DNA of 55,182 nucleotides. Source: Gammaproteobacteria bacterium (GTDB lineage: Bacteria; Pseudomonadota; Gammaproteobacteria; SZUA-152). Made by a program: the position numbers and the translations under genes. The stretch covers positions 1-55,182 of the forward strand of contig JAKIUF010000030.1 in the NCBI GenBank assembly GCA_021647705.1, in the 5' to 3' direction. Positions 25,524 through 37,680 of this stretch are shown piece by piece. Numbering within the stretch: position 1 is the first letter of the stretch; each line of letters starts with the position of its first letter. Under the pieces are notes generated by a model. That model made no database searches and was not told the origin of the DNA. It saw nothing but the letters and a program-made list of their open reading frames with translations.

Positions 25524-26414
25524 TCAACATCGTTTGGCGATGGCTTGTCCCATTTGCACGCCGTCTGTTGCCTGAATACTGTCGAGCCAGTGAATGGCAT
25601 TCTTGCCGGTTAACAAAATGACCGTTGAGCCCATGTTGAAGCGGGCAATTTCATCACCTTTCTGAAATTGATGAGCAGGTGCTGCACTGTCGTAATCCCA
25701 GTGGCGAATTTGACGACCTGCGGGAGGGGTGACTTCACCGGCCCATACGGTTTCGATGCTGGCCACAAAAATGGCACCCACCATCACCATGGCCAGAGGG
25801 CCGATATCGGTATCAAAATAAGCGACCACACGTTCGTTACGTGCAAACAGACGGGGTACAGCGCGGGCGGTGGACGGGCTGACACTGAACAGGCGGCCAG
25901 GGATGTGTGTCATGGCCGTGAGTTTGCCGGCAATGGGCAGGTGAATGCGGTGATAATCCCGTGGCGAAAGGTATATTGTGGCAAAACCGCCGTCTTCAAA
26001 CTGTTGTGCCCTTTTTGTGTCATCGCCCACTAACTCCAACAGGGTGTAGTCACGTCCTTTGGCCTGAAAAATACGGCCATCTTTTATTGTGCCCAATTGG
26101 CTGATGGCACCATCCACCGGGCAAGCCAACAGGTTTTCATCAGTAACAACCGGTCGTGCATCGGCATGCAAGGCACGGGTAAAAAAGGCATTGAAATTGG
26201 GGTAGCTGTCCAGGTCCGGTTCCAGCGCCAGGCTCATGTCTACCTTGAACTGCTTGACGAACCAGCGGGTAAACGCTGTTTTCCACCAGTGGATTTCACT
26301 GCGGGTAATGGCATGCATGATGCGTGACAAGGCATGGTGTGGCAGCAGGTAACTTGGCCATGCTTTGACATAGTCAAGCAGGCTTGCGCCGTGTTGGGAG
26401 CGGGAAGTGGGCAT
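25524..26414 (-). CDS. psd: Phosphatidylserine decarboxylase proenzyme
   Basis: Membrane enzyme that makes phosphatidylethanolamine from phosphatidylserine. The self-cleavage site is NMGSTVILL (GST motif; the usual Leu before Gly is Met), where the Ser becomes the pyruvoyl group. CPVDGAISQ and YHRIHLPIAG are family hallmarks, with the His in RDYHRIH. Length 296, as expected. GAGAGAA precedes the ATG. It lies 17 bases after the copper chaperone gene, so it may be cotranscribed with SCO1 and PCuAC. Confidence 0.96.
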   Translation of the reverse strand: MPTSRSQHGASLLDYVKAWPSYLLPHHALSRIMHAITRSEIHWWKTAFTRWFVKQFKVDMSLALEPDLDSYPNFNAFFTRALHADARPVVTDENLLACPVDGAISQLGTIKDGRIFQAKGRDYTLLELVGDDTKRAQQFEDGGFATIYLSPRDYHRIHLPIAGKLTAMTHIPGRLFSVSPSTARAVPRLFARNERVVAYFDTDIGPLAMVMVGAIFVASIETVWAGEVTPPAGRQIRHWDYDSAAPAHQFQKGDEIARFNMGSTVILLTGKNAIHWLDSIQATDGVQMGQAIAKRC

Positions 26415-26431
26415 GGTTCTCTCGGTATTTT

Positions 26432-26932
26432 TTAATATTGATGTGAATGCGAATCGTGTTGCTCATTGTGCAGGGTGTGACGGGTATTTGCCGTTGCTTT
26501 TTTAACGGGCAGAGAAATTTCCAGCGAACTTTTTGTTGAATGCTCATCGCTAAAAAACAGGGTGAGGGTTATGTTGTCACCCGCTTTGAGAGGTTTTTTG
26601 GGGTTTATCAGCATCAGGTGCATACCGCCGGGGTGAAAGACGACATTACCTTTGCTGCTTAGCGTGACCTGTGGGACAGACAGCATTTTGCTCATTCCAT
26701 CATGTTGCTCTGTGCGATGCATTTCAATCCGTTTGAAATCAGGTGAGGAAAGGCGTGTCAAAGTATACCCTTTAGTCGAAGGGTTTTTTAACGTTAAATA
26801 GGCAGCCATTACACTGGTTCCAGGAGGGGCTTCCCGTGCCCAGGCATCATGCACATGGAGTTTGTCAGCCGCGTTGATGGTGGTCATCATTAATAAAAAA
26901 ACCAACGGAAATATTTTTGTCAGTGTCATCAT
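26432..26932 (-). CDS. Periplasmic copper chaperone, PCu(A)C family
   Basis: Secreted copper carrier that helps load the CuA site of cytochrome c oxidase. A signal peptide (IFPLVFLLMMTTINAA) is followed by the PCuAC domain. The copper ligands follow the family pattern, with the Met/His-rich loop MHRTEQHDGMSKM and FHPGGMHLM. A His-rich tail (HNEQHDSHSHQY) may hold extra copper. The frame is open further upstream to 27040, but ATG 26932 gives the signal peptide and is 19 bases after the SCO1 stop. The pairing with SCO1 supports oxidase assembly. Confidence 0.9.
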   Translation of the reverse strand: MMTLTKIFPLVFLLMMTTINAADKLHVHDAWAREAPPGTSVMAAYLTLKNPSTKGYTLTRLSSPDFKRIEMHRTEQHDGMSKMLSVPQVTLSSKGNVVFHPGGMHLMLINPKKPLKAGDNITLTLFFSDEHSTKSSLEISLPVKKATANTRHTLHNEQHDSHSHQY

Positions 26933-26951
26933 GAGTTGTTTCAACGAGCCA

Positions 26952-27578
26952 TTACGGCGTGTTAGGTGAATAGTTGTTACGCAACGCCAAGTATTGTGCA
27001 AGAATTTCTTCAGCATAGTGTGGCGCTTTGAGGCGTGCATAGTAGCGGGCTTGCGGGTCGATCAGCAGCATGGCACTGGAATGATTGACGATGGGTTCAC
27101 CCACAGGATCGGTTTCCAGGCTGAATTTGGAGTCTAGCTGGCGAGCAAATGTGGTTAGTGCGTCGATGCTGCCGGTGGCACCGAGAAAAGACTCGTTGAA
27201 ATAACCGATATATTCAGCCAGTGATTCGGGGCTGTCCCGCTGCGGGTCCACTGAGACAAACACAAATTGTGTGCTGCCCAGTATCTCTGGTGGCAGTTGT
27301 TGGGCCATTTGCGCCAGCTCAGTGAGCGTAATGGGGCACACATCAGGGCAGTGAGTGTACCCGAAAAAGAGCAACGTCCATTTGCCTTTCAGGCGCTCAA
27401 TATTCAGTGGTTTTAGATCGTGGGCGGTGAGCTGAAAGGCTGTTAACAGTTTTGGTGTCATTAGGCGTGCTTCGGTGCCGGGCACTGCGTTGTCGTTCTG
27501 TTGTACCAGACCGGCAGCGGCACCAATCAGCAAAAGGGTGATGATCAGGCTCAGCGTTATTTTTACGGTTTGGGACAT
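26952..27578 (-). CDS. SCO1/SenC-family copper-binding protein
   Basis: Membrane-anchored thioredoxin-like protein for CuA assembly in cytochrome c oxidase. From ATG 27578 it has 208 residues: an N-terminal transmembrane helix (ITLSLIITLLLIGAAAGLV), the copper motif CPDVCP and the distant His in NHSSAMLLID. The frame is open back to 27686, but the residues before Met27578 do not look like a signal sequence. No ribosome site is clear, and the start codon lies at the edge of a perfect inverted repeat (27578-27609), which could affect expression. It is divergent from hemH. Confidence 0.93.
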   Translation of the reverse strand: MSQTVKITLSLIITLLLIGAAAGLVQQNDNAVPGTEARLMTPKLLTAFQLTAHDLKPLNIERLKGKWTLLFFGYTHCPDVCPITLTELAQMAQQLPPEILGSTQFVFVSVDPQRDSPESLAEYIGYFNESFLGATGSIDALTTFARQLDSKFSLETDPVGEPIVNHSSAMLLIDPQARYYARLKAPHYAEEILAQYLALRNNYSPNTP

Positions 27579-27609
27579 GAGGTGAATTATCGCACGATAA
27601 TTCACCTCA
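27578..27609. promoter_or_regulatory. Perfect 15-bp inverted repeat between SCO1 and hemH
   Basis: TGAGGTGAATTATCG, a two-base spacer (CA), then CGATAATTCACCTCA. The arms are exactly complementary. The repeat touches the SCO1 start codon and lies 80 bases before the hemH start, in the divergent control region. It could be an operator for a dimeric regulator, or an RNA hairpin blocking SCO1 translation. There is no T-run, so it is unlikely to be a terminator. No known operator was matched. Confidence 0.7.
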
Positions 27610-27688
27610 GGCGGTTTATACTGTGCGTCTTTTTTTAGGCGACAGTACGTTGGTCGCAGCAAACAATACATGAGTGAATAGAGCAACT

Positions 27689-28795
27689 ATGTCCGCAAGT
27701 ACACAATTTCGCCACGATCAGCCTATTACCACCGGTGTGCTCATTACCAATCTTGGTACTCCGGATGCCCCCACTGCGCCTGCATTACGACGTTATTTAG
27801 CTGAATTCCTGTGGGACCCGCGCATCGTTGACAGTCTGCCACGACCTGTCTGGTGGCTGGTTTTGCATGGGTTGATTCTGCGTTTGCGGCCATCTCGCTC
27901 AGCAAAGTCGTACGCCAGTGTGTGGACAGATGAAGGCTCGCCGTTACTGGTTATTGCGGAGCGCCAACTCGCCGCCTTGCGTGAGTCGCTGGCGCAGCGC
28001 CTGTCTGGTCCTGTGGTGGTGGAACTGGGCATGCGTTATGGCAATCCGTCGCTCGCTTCGGCGATGCAAAAACTACGGGATGCCGGGGCGCGTCGTGTGT
28101 TGGTGCTGCCGTTGTATCCGCAGTATTCCTGTAGCACGACGGCCTCCACTTTTGATGCCATTGCCGCAGAAATGGCTGGTTGGCGCTGGATGCCCGAGCT
28201 GCGTTTTATCAATCAGTATCATGATGAAACCGGTTATATCGAAGCACTGGCCGCCAGTATTCGTGAATCCTGGGAGCAGCGCGAACAACCACAAAAATTA
28301 CTGTTTTCTTTTCACGGTACGCCTAAACGCTTTTTCACCGAGGGTGACCCTTATTACTGCCACTGCCAAAAAACCGCACGCTTGGTGGCCGAGCGTTTGG
28401 GATTGGCGGAGGATCGCTGGCAGCTGACTTTTCAGTCTATTTTTGGTCGTGAGGAATGGTTGCAGCCCTACACCATCGAAACGTTACGTGAGCTGGCTAG
28501 CAGCGGCGTGAAATCCGTGGATATTGTTTGTCCCGGGTTTTCAGCAGATTGTCTGGAGACGCTGGAAGAGATCACGGTGGAAAACAAGGAGGCCTATCTC
28601 AAGGCTGGTGGTGAGCAATTTCATTACATCCCGGCGCTCAATGACAGGCCGGATCACATCAAGGCATTGTCAGGGTTGGTGCAAAAACATTTGGCTGGTT
28701 GGCCGGAAGCATCACCGGATTGGAATGCTGCGCAGCATGAAAGTGAGAATGCTGAATGTTTAGCGCGGGCGAAAACAGCCGGGGCTGAGGTTTAA
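27689..28795 (+). CDS. hemH: Ferrochelatase
   Basis: Inserts Fe2+ into protoporphyrin IX, the last step of haem synthesis. The hallmark residues are visible: ITNLGTPDAP at the N terminus, the catalytic His in FSFHGTPKR and the Glu in CLETLEEI. Length is 368 residues from ATG 27689; a GTG at 27674 is an alternative. Haem supply fits the several cytochromes and copper/haem oxidase assembly genes in this window. The repeat at 28848 lies after the stop. Confidence 0.96.
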   Translation: MSASTQFRHDQPITTGVLITNLGTPDAPTAPALRRYLAEFLWDPRIVDSLPRPVWWLVLHGLILRLRPSRSAKSYASVWTDEGSPLLVIAERQLAALRESLAQRLSGPVVVELGMRYGNPSLASAMQKLRDAGARRVLVLPLYPQYSCSTTASTFDAIAAEMAGWRWMPELRFINQYHDETGYIEALAASIRESWEQREQPQKLLFSFHGTPKRFFTEGDPYYCHCQKTARLVAERLGLAEDRWQLTFQSIFGREEWLQPYTIETLRELASSGVKSVDIVCPGFSADCLETLEEITVENKEAYLKAGGEQFHYIPALNDRPDHIKALSGLVQKHLAGWPEASPDWNAAQHESENAECLARAKTAGAEV

Positions 28796-28847
28796 GCTGC
28801 TGCATCCGTAGTTATAAACGTTCTACTTTTAAAAAATCACCGGGTAT

Positions 28848-28940
28848 TTATAACGCAGAGGTCGCAAAGACGCAGAGGACGCAAAGTTTTTAATGTTTTT
28901 CTCTGCGTTCTTTGCGCCTCTGCGACCTCTGCGTTTATAA
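28848..28940. repeat. Long imperfect inverted repeat (CGCAGAGG family), copy 2
   Basis: The best-formed copy. The left arm begins TTATAACGCAGAGGTCGCAAAG and the right arm ends CTCTGCGACCTCTGCGTTTATAA-like, about 39 bases each, around a T-rich centre (TTTTTAATGTTTTT). The outer ends TTATAA are shared in inverted form. It lies between the convergent hemH and mlaA genes. Confidence 0.82.
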
Positions 28941-29027
28941 CACGTCACTTGTCAGTACCGCTGCAACATAACCCTTCGCTGTACTGGAATGTTTGTCCAG
29001 GAGGTTAAACCTCTGGTGAGGCATTTG

Positions 29028-29780
29028 CTATTCCATGTCTTCAAAGTCGTCCATCGGCGGATCACCATCGTATACATAATATTGCCGCCTTTGCAGGTAA
29101 GCTTCCCGGGTATAGACATAATGATCCATGGCAGCCGTTTCCAGCAATCGACTGGCTCCCAGAAAATCGGCACGAGTATCCACGAAGCCGGTCAAAAATA
29201 ACGCGCTGCGTGAGTTGATGTTTTTGACATTATTGGTCACTGGATCAACATAAGTGTAATCAACAGCCAGGCCCGCTGTGTCCCGAATAGTGCTGGGCCC
29301 CAAAAACGGCAATACAAAATAAGGGCCGCTGGGCATTCCCCAATAGCCCAGGGTTTGTCCAAAGTCTTCGTTGTGTTTAGGCAGGTCCATGTGTGAGGCG
29401 ACGTCGATAAACCCGAATAACCCGGCTGTGGTATTGAACAGGATGCGGGCAGCGTCCGAGGCGGCTTGTTGGAATTTGAACTGTAGCAGGTTATTTGTCA
29501 GTACCAGCACATCGCCCAGGTTGCCGAAGAAATTGGTGACGCCTTTATCAGCCCAGTCGGGCATTACTGTTTGGTAGGTTTCGGCGACCGGTGTGGCAAC
29601 CGTCCGGTCAAAGCTTTGATTGAAACTGTGTACGGCGCGGTTATATGACTGGAAGGGGTCGTGCGCGTCACTATCATCAATGTCATCATGATTTGCACCA
29701 CTAAGACTTGCGCAACCGGTTGTGGCGGCGCTGATGAACAGCGTCAGACTGAAAGCCCGTAAATAAGATAAGTTAGCCAT
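29028..29780 (-). CDS. mlaA: MlaA/VacJ-family outer-membrane lipoprotein
   Basis: Outer-membrane lipoprotein that removes misplaced phospholipids from the outer leaflet and passes them to the Mla system. The lipobox is ATTGCAS near residue 22. The domain follows from DPFQSYNRAVHSFN, FGQTLGYWGMPSGPY and FVLPFLGPST, all typical. A 250-residue length fits. ATG 29780 overlaps the end of the channel gene by eight bases, so translation is likely coupled. Other mla genes are not in the window. Confidence 0.94.
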   Translation of the reverse strand: MANLSYLRAFSLTLFISAATTGCASLSGANHDDIDDSDAHDPFQSYNRAVHSFNQSFDRTVATPVAETYQTVMPDWADKGVTNFFGNLGDVLVLTNNLLQFKFQQAASDAARILFNTTAGLFGFIDVASHMDLPKHNEDFGQTLGYWGMPSGPYFVLPFLGPSTIRDTAGLAVDYTYVDPVTNNVKNINSRSALFLTGFVDTRADFLGASRLLETAAMDHYVYTREAYLQRRQYYVYDGDPPMDDFEDME

Positions 29781-30600
29781 CTTGTTTTTTTGTTGTTTCG
29801 TCCGACCCTCTTTCCAGTTTCTGTTGCAGACGTTGCAGTGCCTCTTGAGTCTGGCGCAGTTCCCGCAAAATTTCATCTTTACTGGCAGGAGCCTGGAGTT
29901 CGGCCAGTTGTTCCTGTTTGGCTTCTTCGAGATTATTGAGCACTACGGCGATGAACAGATTGATCACCACAAAGGTGCCTAACACCACAAAACTGACAAA
30001 ATACATCCAGCTCAGGTAATGCATCTCCATGGCAGCGTACATCACGTCGGTCCAGTCTTCCAGCGTTACCACGCGGAACAGGGTGAGCAGGGATGTGCCC
30101 AGGTTGCGCCAGTGAGTGGGGTCGTTTTCGTGGAACAGGTGGTAACCGGCCACGGCGTAAATGTAAAAAATGATGCTCATCAGCATCAATACATGTCCCA
30201 TGCTGGGAATGGAGCGCACCAGGGTGTTGATAATGAGCCGTAGCTCGGGAATGGTGGACAGCAGACGTGCCACCCGCAGCAGACGGGCAAGACGGGCGAT
30301 CATTGCATATTCGCCGGTGGCAGGTATCAGAGACAACACCACAATGCTGAAATCGAACAGGTTCCAGCCATCGCCAAAGTAGAGCTTGAAACGAGGGGCA
30401 ACGGCAATAATTTTCAGTGCGGCTTCAAGAATAAAGATGGCGAGCACAAAATGATTGCCATAGAGCAGCCAGATGCCATATCTCTCCATAATCCAGGGTG
30501 AGGTTTCCAGGCCGAGGAGCACGGCATTGAACAAAATCAGCCCGATAATGAAATATTCAAAGGCGGGTTTTTTGACAATAATTTGAGCAAATTTTTTCAT
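29773..30600 (-). CDS. Voltage-gated cation channel, bacterial Nav (NaChBac) family
   Basis: 275-residue six-helix channel subunit, expected to work as a tetramer in the inner membrane. S4 carries regularly spaced Arg (ARLARLLRVARLL, residues 102-114). The pore filter is TLEDWTD (179-185). The C-terminal tail forms a coiled coil (about 232-268), as in this family. The commonest sodium filter is TLESWSM; the Asp at 182 and 185 occupy positions that carry Asp in the engineered calcium channel CavAb. Calcium permeation is therefore possible. It overlaps mlaA. Confidence 0.92.
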   Translation of the reverse strand: MKKFAQIIVKKPAFEYFIIGLILFNAVLLGLETSPWIMERYGIWLLYGNHFVLAIFILEAALKIIAVAPRFKLYFGDGWNLFDFSIVVLSLIPATGEYAMIARLARLLRVARLLSTIPELRLIINTLVRSIPSMGHVLMLMSIIFYIYAVAGYHLFHENDPTHWRNLGTSLLTLFRVVTLEDWTDVMYAAMEMHYLSWMYFVSFVVLGTFVVINLFIAVVLNNLEEAKQEQLAELQAPASKDEILRELRQTQEALQRLQQKLERGSDETTKKQDG

Positions 30601-30676
30601 AAGATGGGTAAATTAAAAAATAATGGGTGGTTTCAAAACAGCCAGCGCGCGACAGTAGCCATTCGGCGGGTCATTT

Positions 30677-31570
30677 TCAAGGGGCTGCCAGCAGGGATTT
30701 GAGGTCATCGAAAAACAGTGCCGGGTCCACCCGCGCATTATTGAGGCTTACTCCCCAGTGCAGGTGTGGTCCCGTGGCCCGGCCAGTCTGTCCTACCGCA
30801 CCGATGATTTCACCACGGGACACACGTTGTCCCGGTTCTACATCAATACGGCTCATGTGAGCATACAGGGTGACCAGCCCCTGGCCGTGCTCGATGAACA
30901 CGGAATTACCATTGAAAAAGAATTCTCCGCGCTCAATGACCTTGCCCGCCGCCGGTGCGTGAATGGGCGTGCCTTCCGGTGCGGCAATGTCGATACCACT
31001 GTGTGGCTTGCGGGGTTGTTCGTTGAAAAACCGGCGCAGTCCGAAGGGACTGCTGAAGCGACCTTTGAGTGGCAGGCTGAAACGAGTCTCTATTTCCGTC
31101 TGGGGTTCCCAGTGCCGTAGTGCGGCATTGATGCGTCCGCGTTCACCTTGAATACGCTTCATGTCAGTTTTGTTGGGGTTTACTTTGCGCTTGTTTTTGA
31201 TGGTGAGATATTGCTCAGGATATTGTTTGGCGCTGACTTGAAAGGGCAGCGGTGTGCTTTGTCCCTTTATCCGTAGCTGGTGTTTACCGGATTTGGCGGT
31301 GAGCGAAATACCCACCACAGCCTGCCATTGCTCGTTGTTCTGCACCACCATCACCCGTTTTTTGCGGTAATACACTTCGGGTGTGGGGTCGCTGGCCGGG
31401 CCGACATCAAGTATGACTACGCCGCCGGGCACCGCCGCCATGTGTGGCAAGCGCTGAGTGGCGGGTACGGTATTAACTTCAGCTGCCAGCGAATTTGTGC
31501 CGAAAAGGCTGATAAACAGCAGGCAAAGTAGAGTGAAGAGTAGCGTGAGATGACGGTGTGTGTGGCGCAT
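30677..31570 (-). CDS. M23-family murein peptidase
   Basis: Secreted peptidoglycan endopeptidase-like protein of 297 residues with a signal peptide (LLFTLLCLLFISLFGTNSLA). The N-terminal beta-rich domain is followed by a LytM/M23 domain with the zinc ligands in HSGIDIA and HLHWGV; GTPIHAPAAGKV is a family hallmark. All zinc residues appear to be present, so it may be active. It starts two bases after xseA on the same strand and is thus cotranscribed. Confidence 0.93.
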   Translation of the reverse strand: MRHTHRHLTLLFTLLCLLFISLFGTNSLAAEVNTVPATQRLPHMAAVPGGVVILDVGPASDPTPEVYYRKKRVMVVQNNEQWQAVVGISLTAKSGKHQLRIKGQSTPLPFQVSAKQYPEQYLTIKNKRKVNPNKTDMKRIQGERGRINAALRHWEPQTEIETRFSLPLKGRFSSPFGLRRFFNEQPRKPHSGIDIAAPEGTPIHAPAAGKVIERGEFFFNGNSVFIEHGQGLVTLYAHMSRIDVEPGQRVSRGEIIGAVGQTGRATGPHLHWGVSLNNARVDPALFFDDLKSLLAAP

Positions 31571-31572
31571 GG

Positions 31573-32934
31573 TCAGTTTTTCTCTTGTGGGTGATGCACA
31601 GTTTCGACACGGCAGTCGAGCTGGCCGTTGCCGAGCCGGGCGTGTACTTTGTCTCCCACGCGGACTTCATCGCTCCTGCGTATTATTTCGCCATCCGGTT
31701 TTTGTACGATGGCGTAGCCGCGCCCCAGAGTTGCGAGTGGGCTAACGGCGTTCAGTGCCCGGCTGAGATTGCTGAGGCGGGCGCGCTGTTGTGCCAGTGT
31801 TACGGTGATGGCACTGTGATTATTATGCCGCAGTTTATCCAGCCGCAGGCGCATTACCCGTAGACGCTGGACCGGAGAATGGCCGCGCAGGCGTGCCCGC
31901 AGTGTGTTAAGTCGTGCTTGCTGTTGGTGTAGCCGAGCCTGTTGCGCGAGATTGAGCCGTTGCTCCAGCTCGTCCAGCCGCTGTGCGCGTTCGCGCAGCC
32001 GTTGGCCGGGATGTTTTAGCTGGCGGCACAGCCAGTCCAGGTGTTGCCGTTGTCGGGCAATGCGCCCCTGCCAGCTGCGCAGCAGGCGTTGCTGCCAACC
32101 TGTTAACGTGCTTCTCCATTCGTCGCGATCCGGGCTCACCAATTCTGCGGCAGCGGAGGGTGTGGGTGCGCGCAGGTCGGCAACAAAATCGGCGATGGTG
32201 AAATCCACCTCATGGCCGATGGCGCTGACCACTGGAATGGGGCAGGCGTGAATTGCCCGGGCCACAGCCTCGTCGTTAAAAGCCCATAGATCCTCCAGTG
32301 ATCCACCACCACGGGCAAGGATTAACAGGTCACATTCGTTTCGTTTTCCGGCATTTTGCAAAGCGGCGACAATGGCGGACGGTGCTTCGACACCTTGTAC
32401 GGGCACGGGATAAATTAGCACGGGAATGCCGGGAAAGCGGCGCTTGAGCACACTGATAATGTCCCGAATGGCTGCACCAGTAGGGGAGGTGATCACTCCC
32501 AGGCGAGAGGGCAGTTCAGGTAAAGGTTGTTTGCTGCTGTCATCAAACAGGCCTTCGTCATGCAGTCGGTGTTTAAGCAATTCGAACTGACGGCGTAATG
32601 CACCATCACCGGCTTCTTCCATGTGCTCGGCAATGAGCTGGTAATCGCCGCGTGCCGGGTACAGGCTGAGCCGACCGCGTACCAGTATCTGCTGCCCGTT
32701 TTCAGGGCGAAAGTTGACCTGCCGGTTGCGCATTTTAAACATGGCGCAACGCAGTTGAGCCGATTCGTCTTTAAGACTGAAATAGATGTGACCGGAAGCA
32801 GGGCGGGCGAGATTGGAAATTTCACCTTCCACCCAGATTAGAGGGAATTCGCTTTCCAGCAGGTCGCGGGCCGCGTGGTTTAAATGGGAGACGCTGTAAA
32901 TTCTTCGCTCGGATGTATTATCTGTGATGGACAT
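31573..32934 (-). CDS. xseA: Exodeoxyribonuclease VII large subunit
   Basis: Large subunit of the single-strand DNA exonuclease VII, used in repair. The N-terminal OB-fold (LWVEGEISNLARPASGHIYFSLKD) and the catalytic core (VITSPTGAAIRDI, ILARGGGSLEDLWAFNDE, SAIGHEVDFTIAD) are intact. A long Arg-rich helical region follows and the C-terminal GRGYAIV motif is present. Length 453 is normal. The small subunit gene xseB is not in the window. Confidence 0.97.
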   Translation of the reverse strand: MSITDNTSERRIYSVSHLNHAARDLLESEFPLIWVEGEISNLARPASGHIYFSLKDESAQLRCAMFKMRNRQVNFRPENGQQILVRGRLSLYPARGDYQLIAEHMEEAGDGALRRQFELLKHRLHDEGLFDDSSKQPLPELPSRLGVITSPTGAAIRDIISVLKRRFPGIPVLIYPVPVQGVEAPSAIVAALQNAGKRNECDLLILARGGGSLEDLWAFNDEAVARAIHACPIPVVSAIGHEVDFTIADFVADLRAPTPSAAAELVSPDRDEWRSTLTGWQQRLLRSWQGRIARQRQHLDWLCRQLKHPGQRLRERAQRLDELEQRLNLAQQARLHQQQARLNTLRARLRGHSPVQRLRVMRLRLDKLRHNNHSAITVTLAQQRARLSNLSRALNAVSPLATLGRGYAIVQKPDGEIIRRSDEVRVGDKVHARLGNGQLDCRVETVHHPQEKN

Positions 32935-32984
32935 GTGGCGTAGTGTATCCCGAGTATCTTGATTACGGTGAAAAAGGGTTCATT

Positions 32985-33018
32985 AAAAAAGGCAGGTTGC
33001 CGGGGCAACCTGCCTTTT
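32985..33018 (-). terminator. Rho-independent terminator of the small lipoprotein gene
   Basis: Perfect stem GGCAGGTTGCC / GGCAACCTGCC (32991-33001 and 33004-33014). Read on the minus strand it is followed by six T. It lies 50 bases after the stop of the gene at 33068-33397 and before xseA, so it separates the two. Confidence 0.85.
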
Positions 33019-33067
33019 GGTACCTGTCTGCTGAACAGGACAGTTGTTGATTTACACCGTATTCAGA

Positions 33068-33397
33068 TTAAAACAGCCAGGGACCAGCGTCTTTCTGTTC
33101 CATAGCCTGGGTATACCCCATGTCAGCTTGGAATTTGGCCTCGTTGGCCAGTTCGATGGCTTTTTTGAAGTCACCCTTGCTGGCAGCGGCCTTGGCTTTT
33201 TTGAGGATCTTTTTCCCGGCGTCGCGCCATTCACCGTCCACGCTGCGTGCCTTTTTCAGAGCATCTGTCGCGGAAGCAATCGCGGATTTGGCAGCAGCAG
33301 TGTTTTTGGCAAGGGCATCCTCAGCATTTTCACCACCAAAAATCGAGCAGCCGCTGAGGGCAAAAATCAGGGCACCAAAAATTATTAACTTTTTCAT
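33068..33397 (-). CDS. Small Ala/Lys-rich lipoprotein, SoxXA-binding-protein-like
   Basis: 109-residue lipoprotein. The signal peptide ends in the lipobox LSGCS (Cys17). The mature part is helical and rich in Ala and Lys. The sequence KARSVDGEWRDAGKKILKKAKAA and FKKAIELANEAKFQ resembles SoxXA-binding proteins (SoxK), small partners of the thiosulfate-oxidising cytochrome SoxXA. No other sox gene is in the window, and similar short helical repeats occur in other lipoproteins, so the name is tentative. It has its own terminator. Confidence 0.6.
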   Translation of the reverse strand: MKKLIIFGALIFALSGCSIFGGENAEDALAKNTAAAKSAIASATDALKKARSVDGEWRDAGKKILKKAKAAASKGDFKKAIELANEAKFQADMGYTQAMEQKDAGPWLF

Positions 33398-33620
33398 TAT
33401 TTCTTCTCCGATGCTTTTTAATATCGTCCATCCTGGCCTTAGTGACCTGGAACCGCGTACTACCTTCTTTATCTTTGCCTATATTTCGAGGCAATTTTTA
33501 CACACGGGCTACTTAATCACACTATGCCTGCGAAGATCAAGCTGACAAGGTTGATGTACTTAATGAGAGCAGTATTGACAGAGCGATGATTGTCCGCAGG
33601 CTCCGTTGATATCTTGACAG

Positions 33621-35148
<1,528 letters not shown>

Positions 35149-35170
35149 TGAATTGGAAAAAAATAAGTTT

Positions 35171-35233
35171 TGCAGGGTGGGTACTGTCCACCTTCCAGCC
35201 TGAAACAAAACGGTGGGCAGTGCCCACCCTACA
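35171..35233. repeat. Inverted pair of REP-like hairpins between guaB and guaA
   Basis: Left unit TGCAGGGTGGGTACTGTCCA plus CC (35171-35192) and right unit GGTGGGCAGTGCCCACCC plus TACA (35212-35233) are inverted copies. Each is also a small palindrome (GGTGGGCA/TGCCCACC in the right unit). The right unit in reverse starts TGTAGGG, so a GTAG tetranucleotide faces outward. It differs in sequence from the REPs around the RAYT gene and so is a second REP class. Confidence 0.7.
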
Positions 35234-35245
35234 TTGGACACTCTT

Positions 35246-37349
<2,104 letters not shown>

Positions 37350-37396
37350 CGGTGTTTGAAAATTTCTGCATAATGCGTATGCTATGCGCTCTTTTG

Positions 37397-37489
<93 letters not shown>

Positions 37490-37680
37490 AACTTGTCTGG
37501 CTCCCCCGTGGACACAAGGTTCATGTGGTTCCTTTGTATTCTTTAATCCCGTTATTCGGCAATCGTTGAATTACACGCTATTGTTGCCTTCCAGAAAATA
37601 TCAAAATACGCCTTATTCCATTTTCTGCATCGCTTGGCAGGATGGGCATTGCGTTACAAAATAAACTAGGGAGAAGGTAA

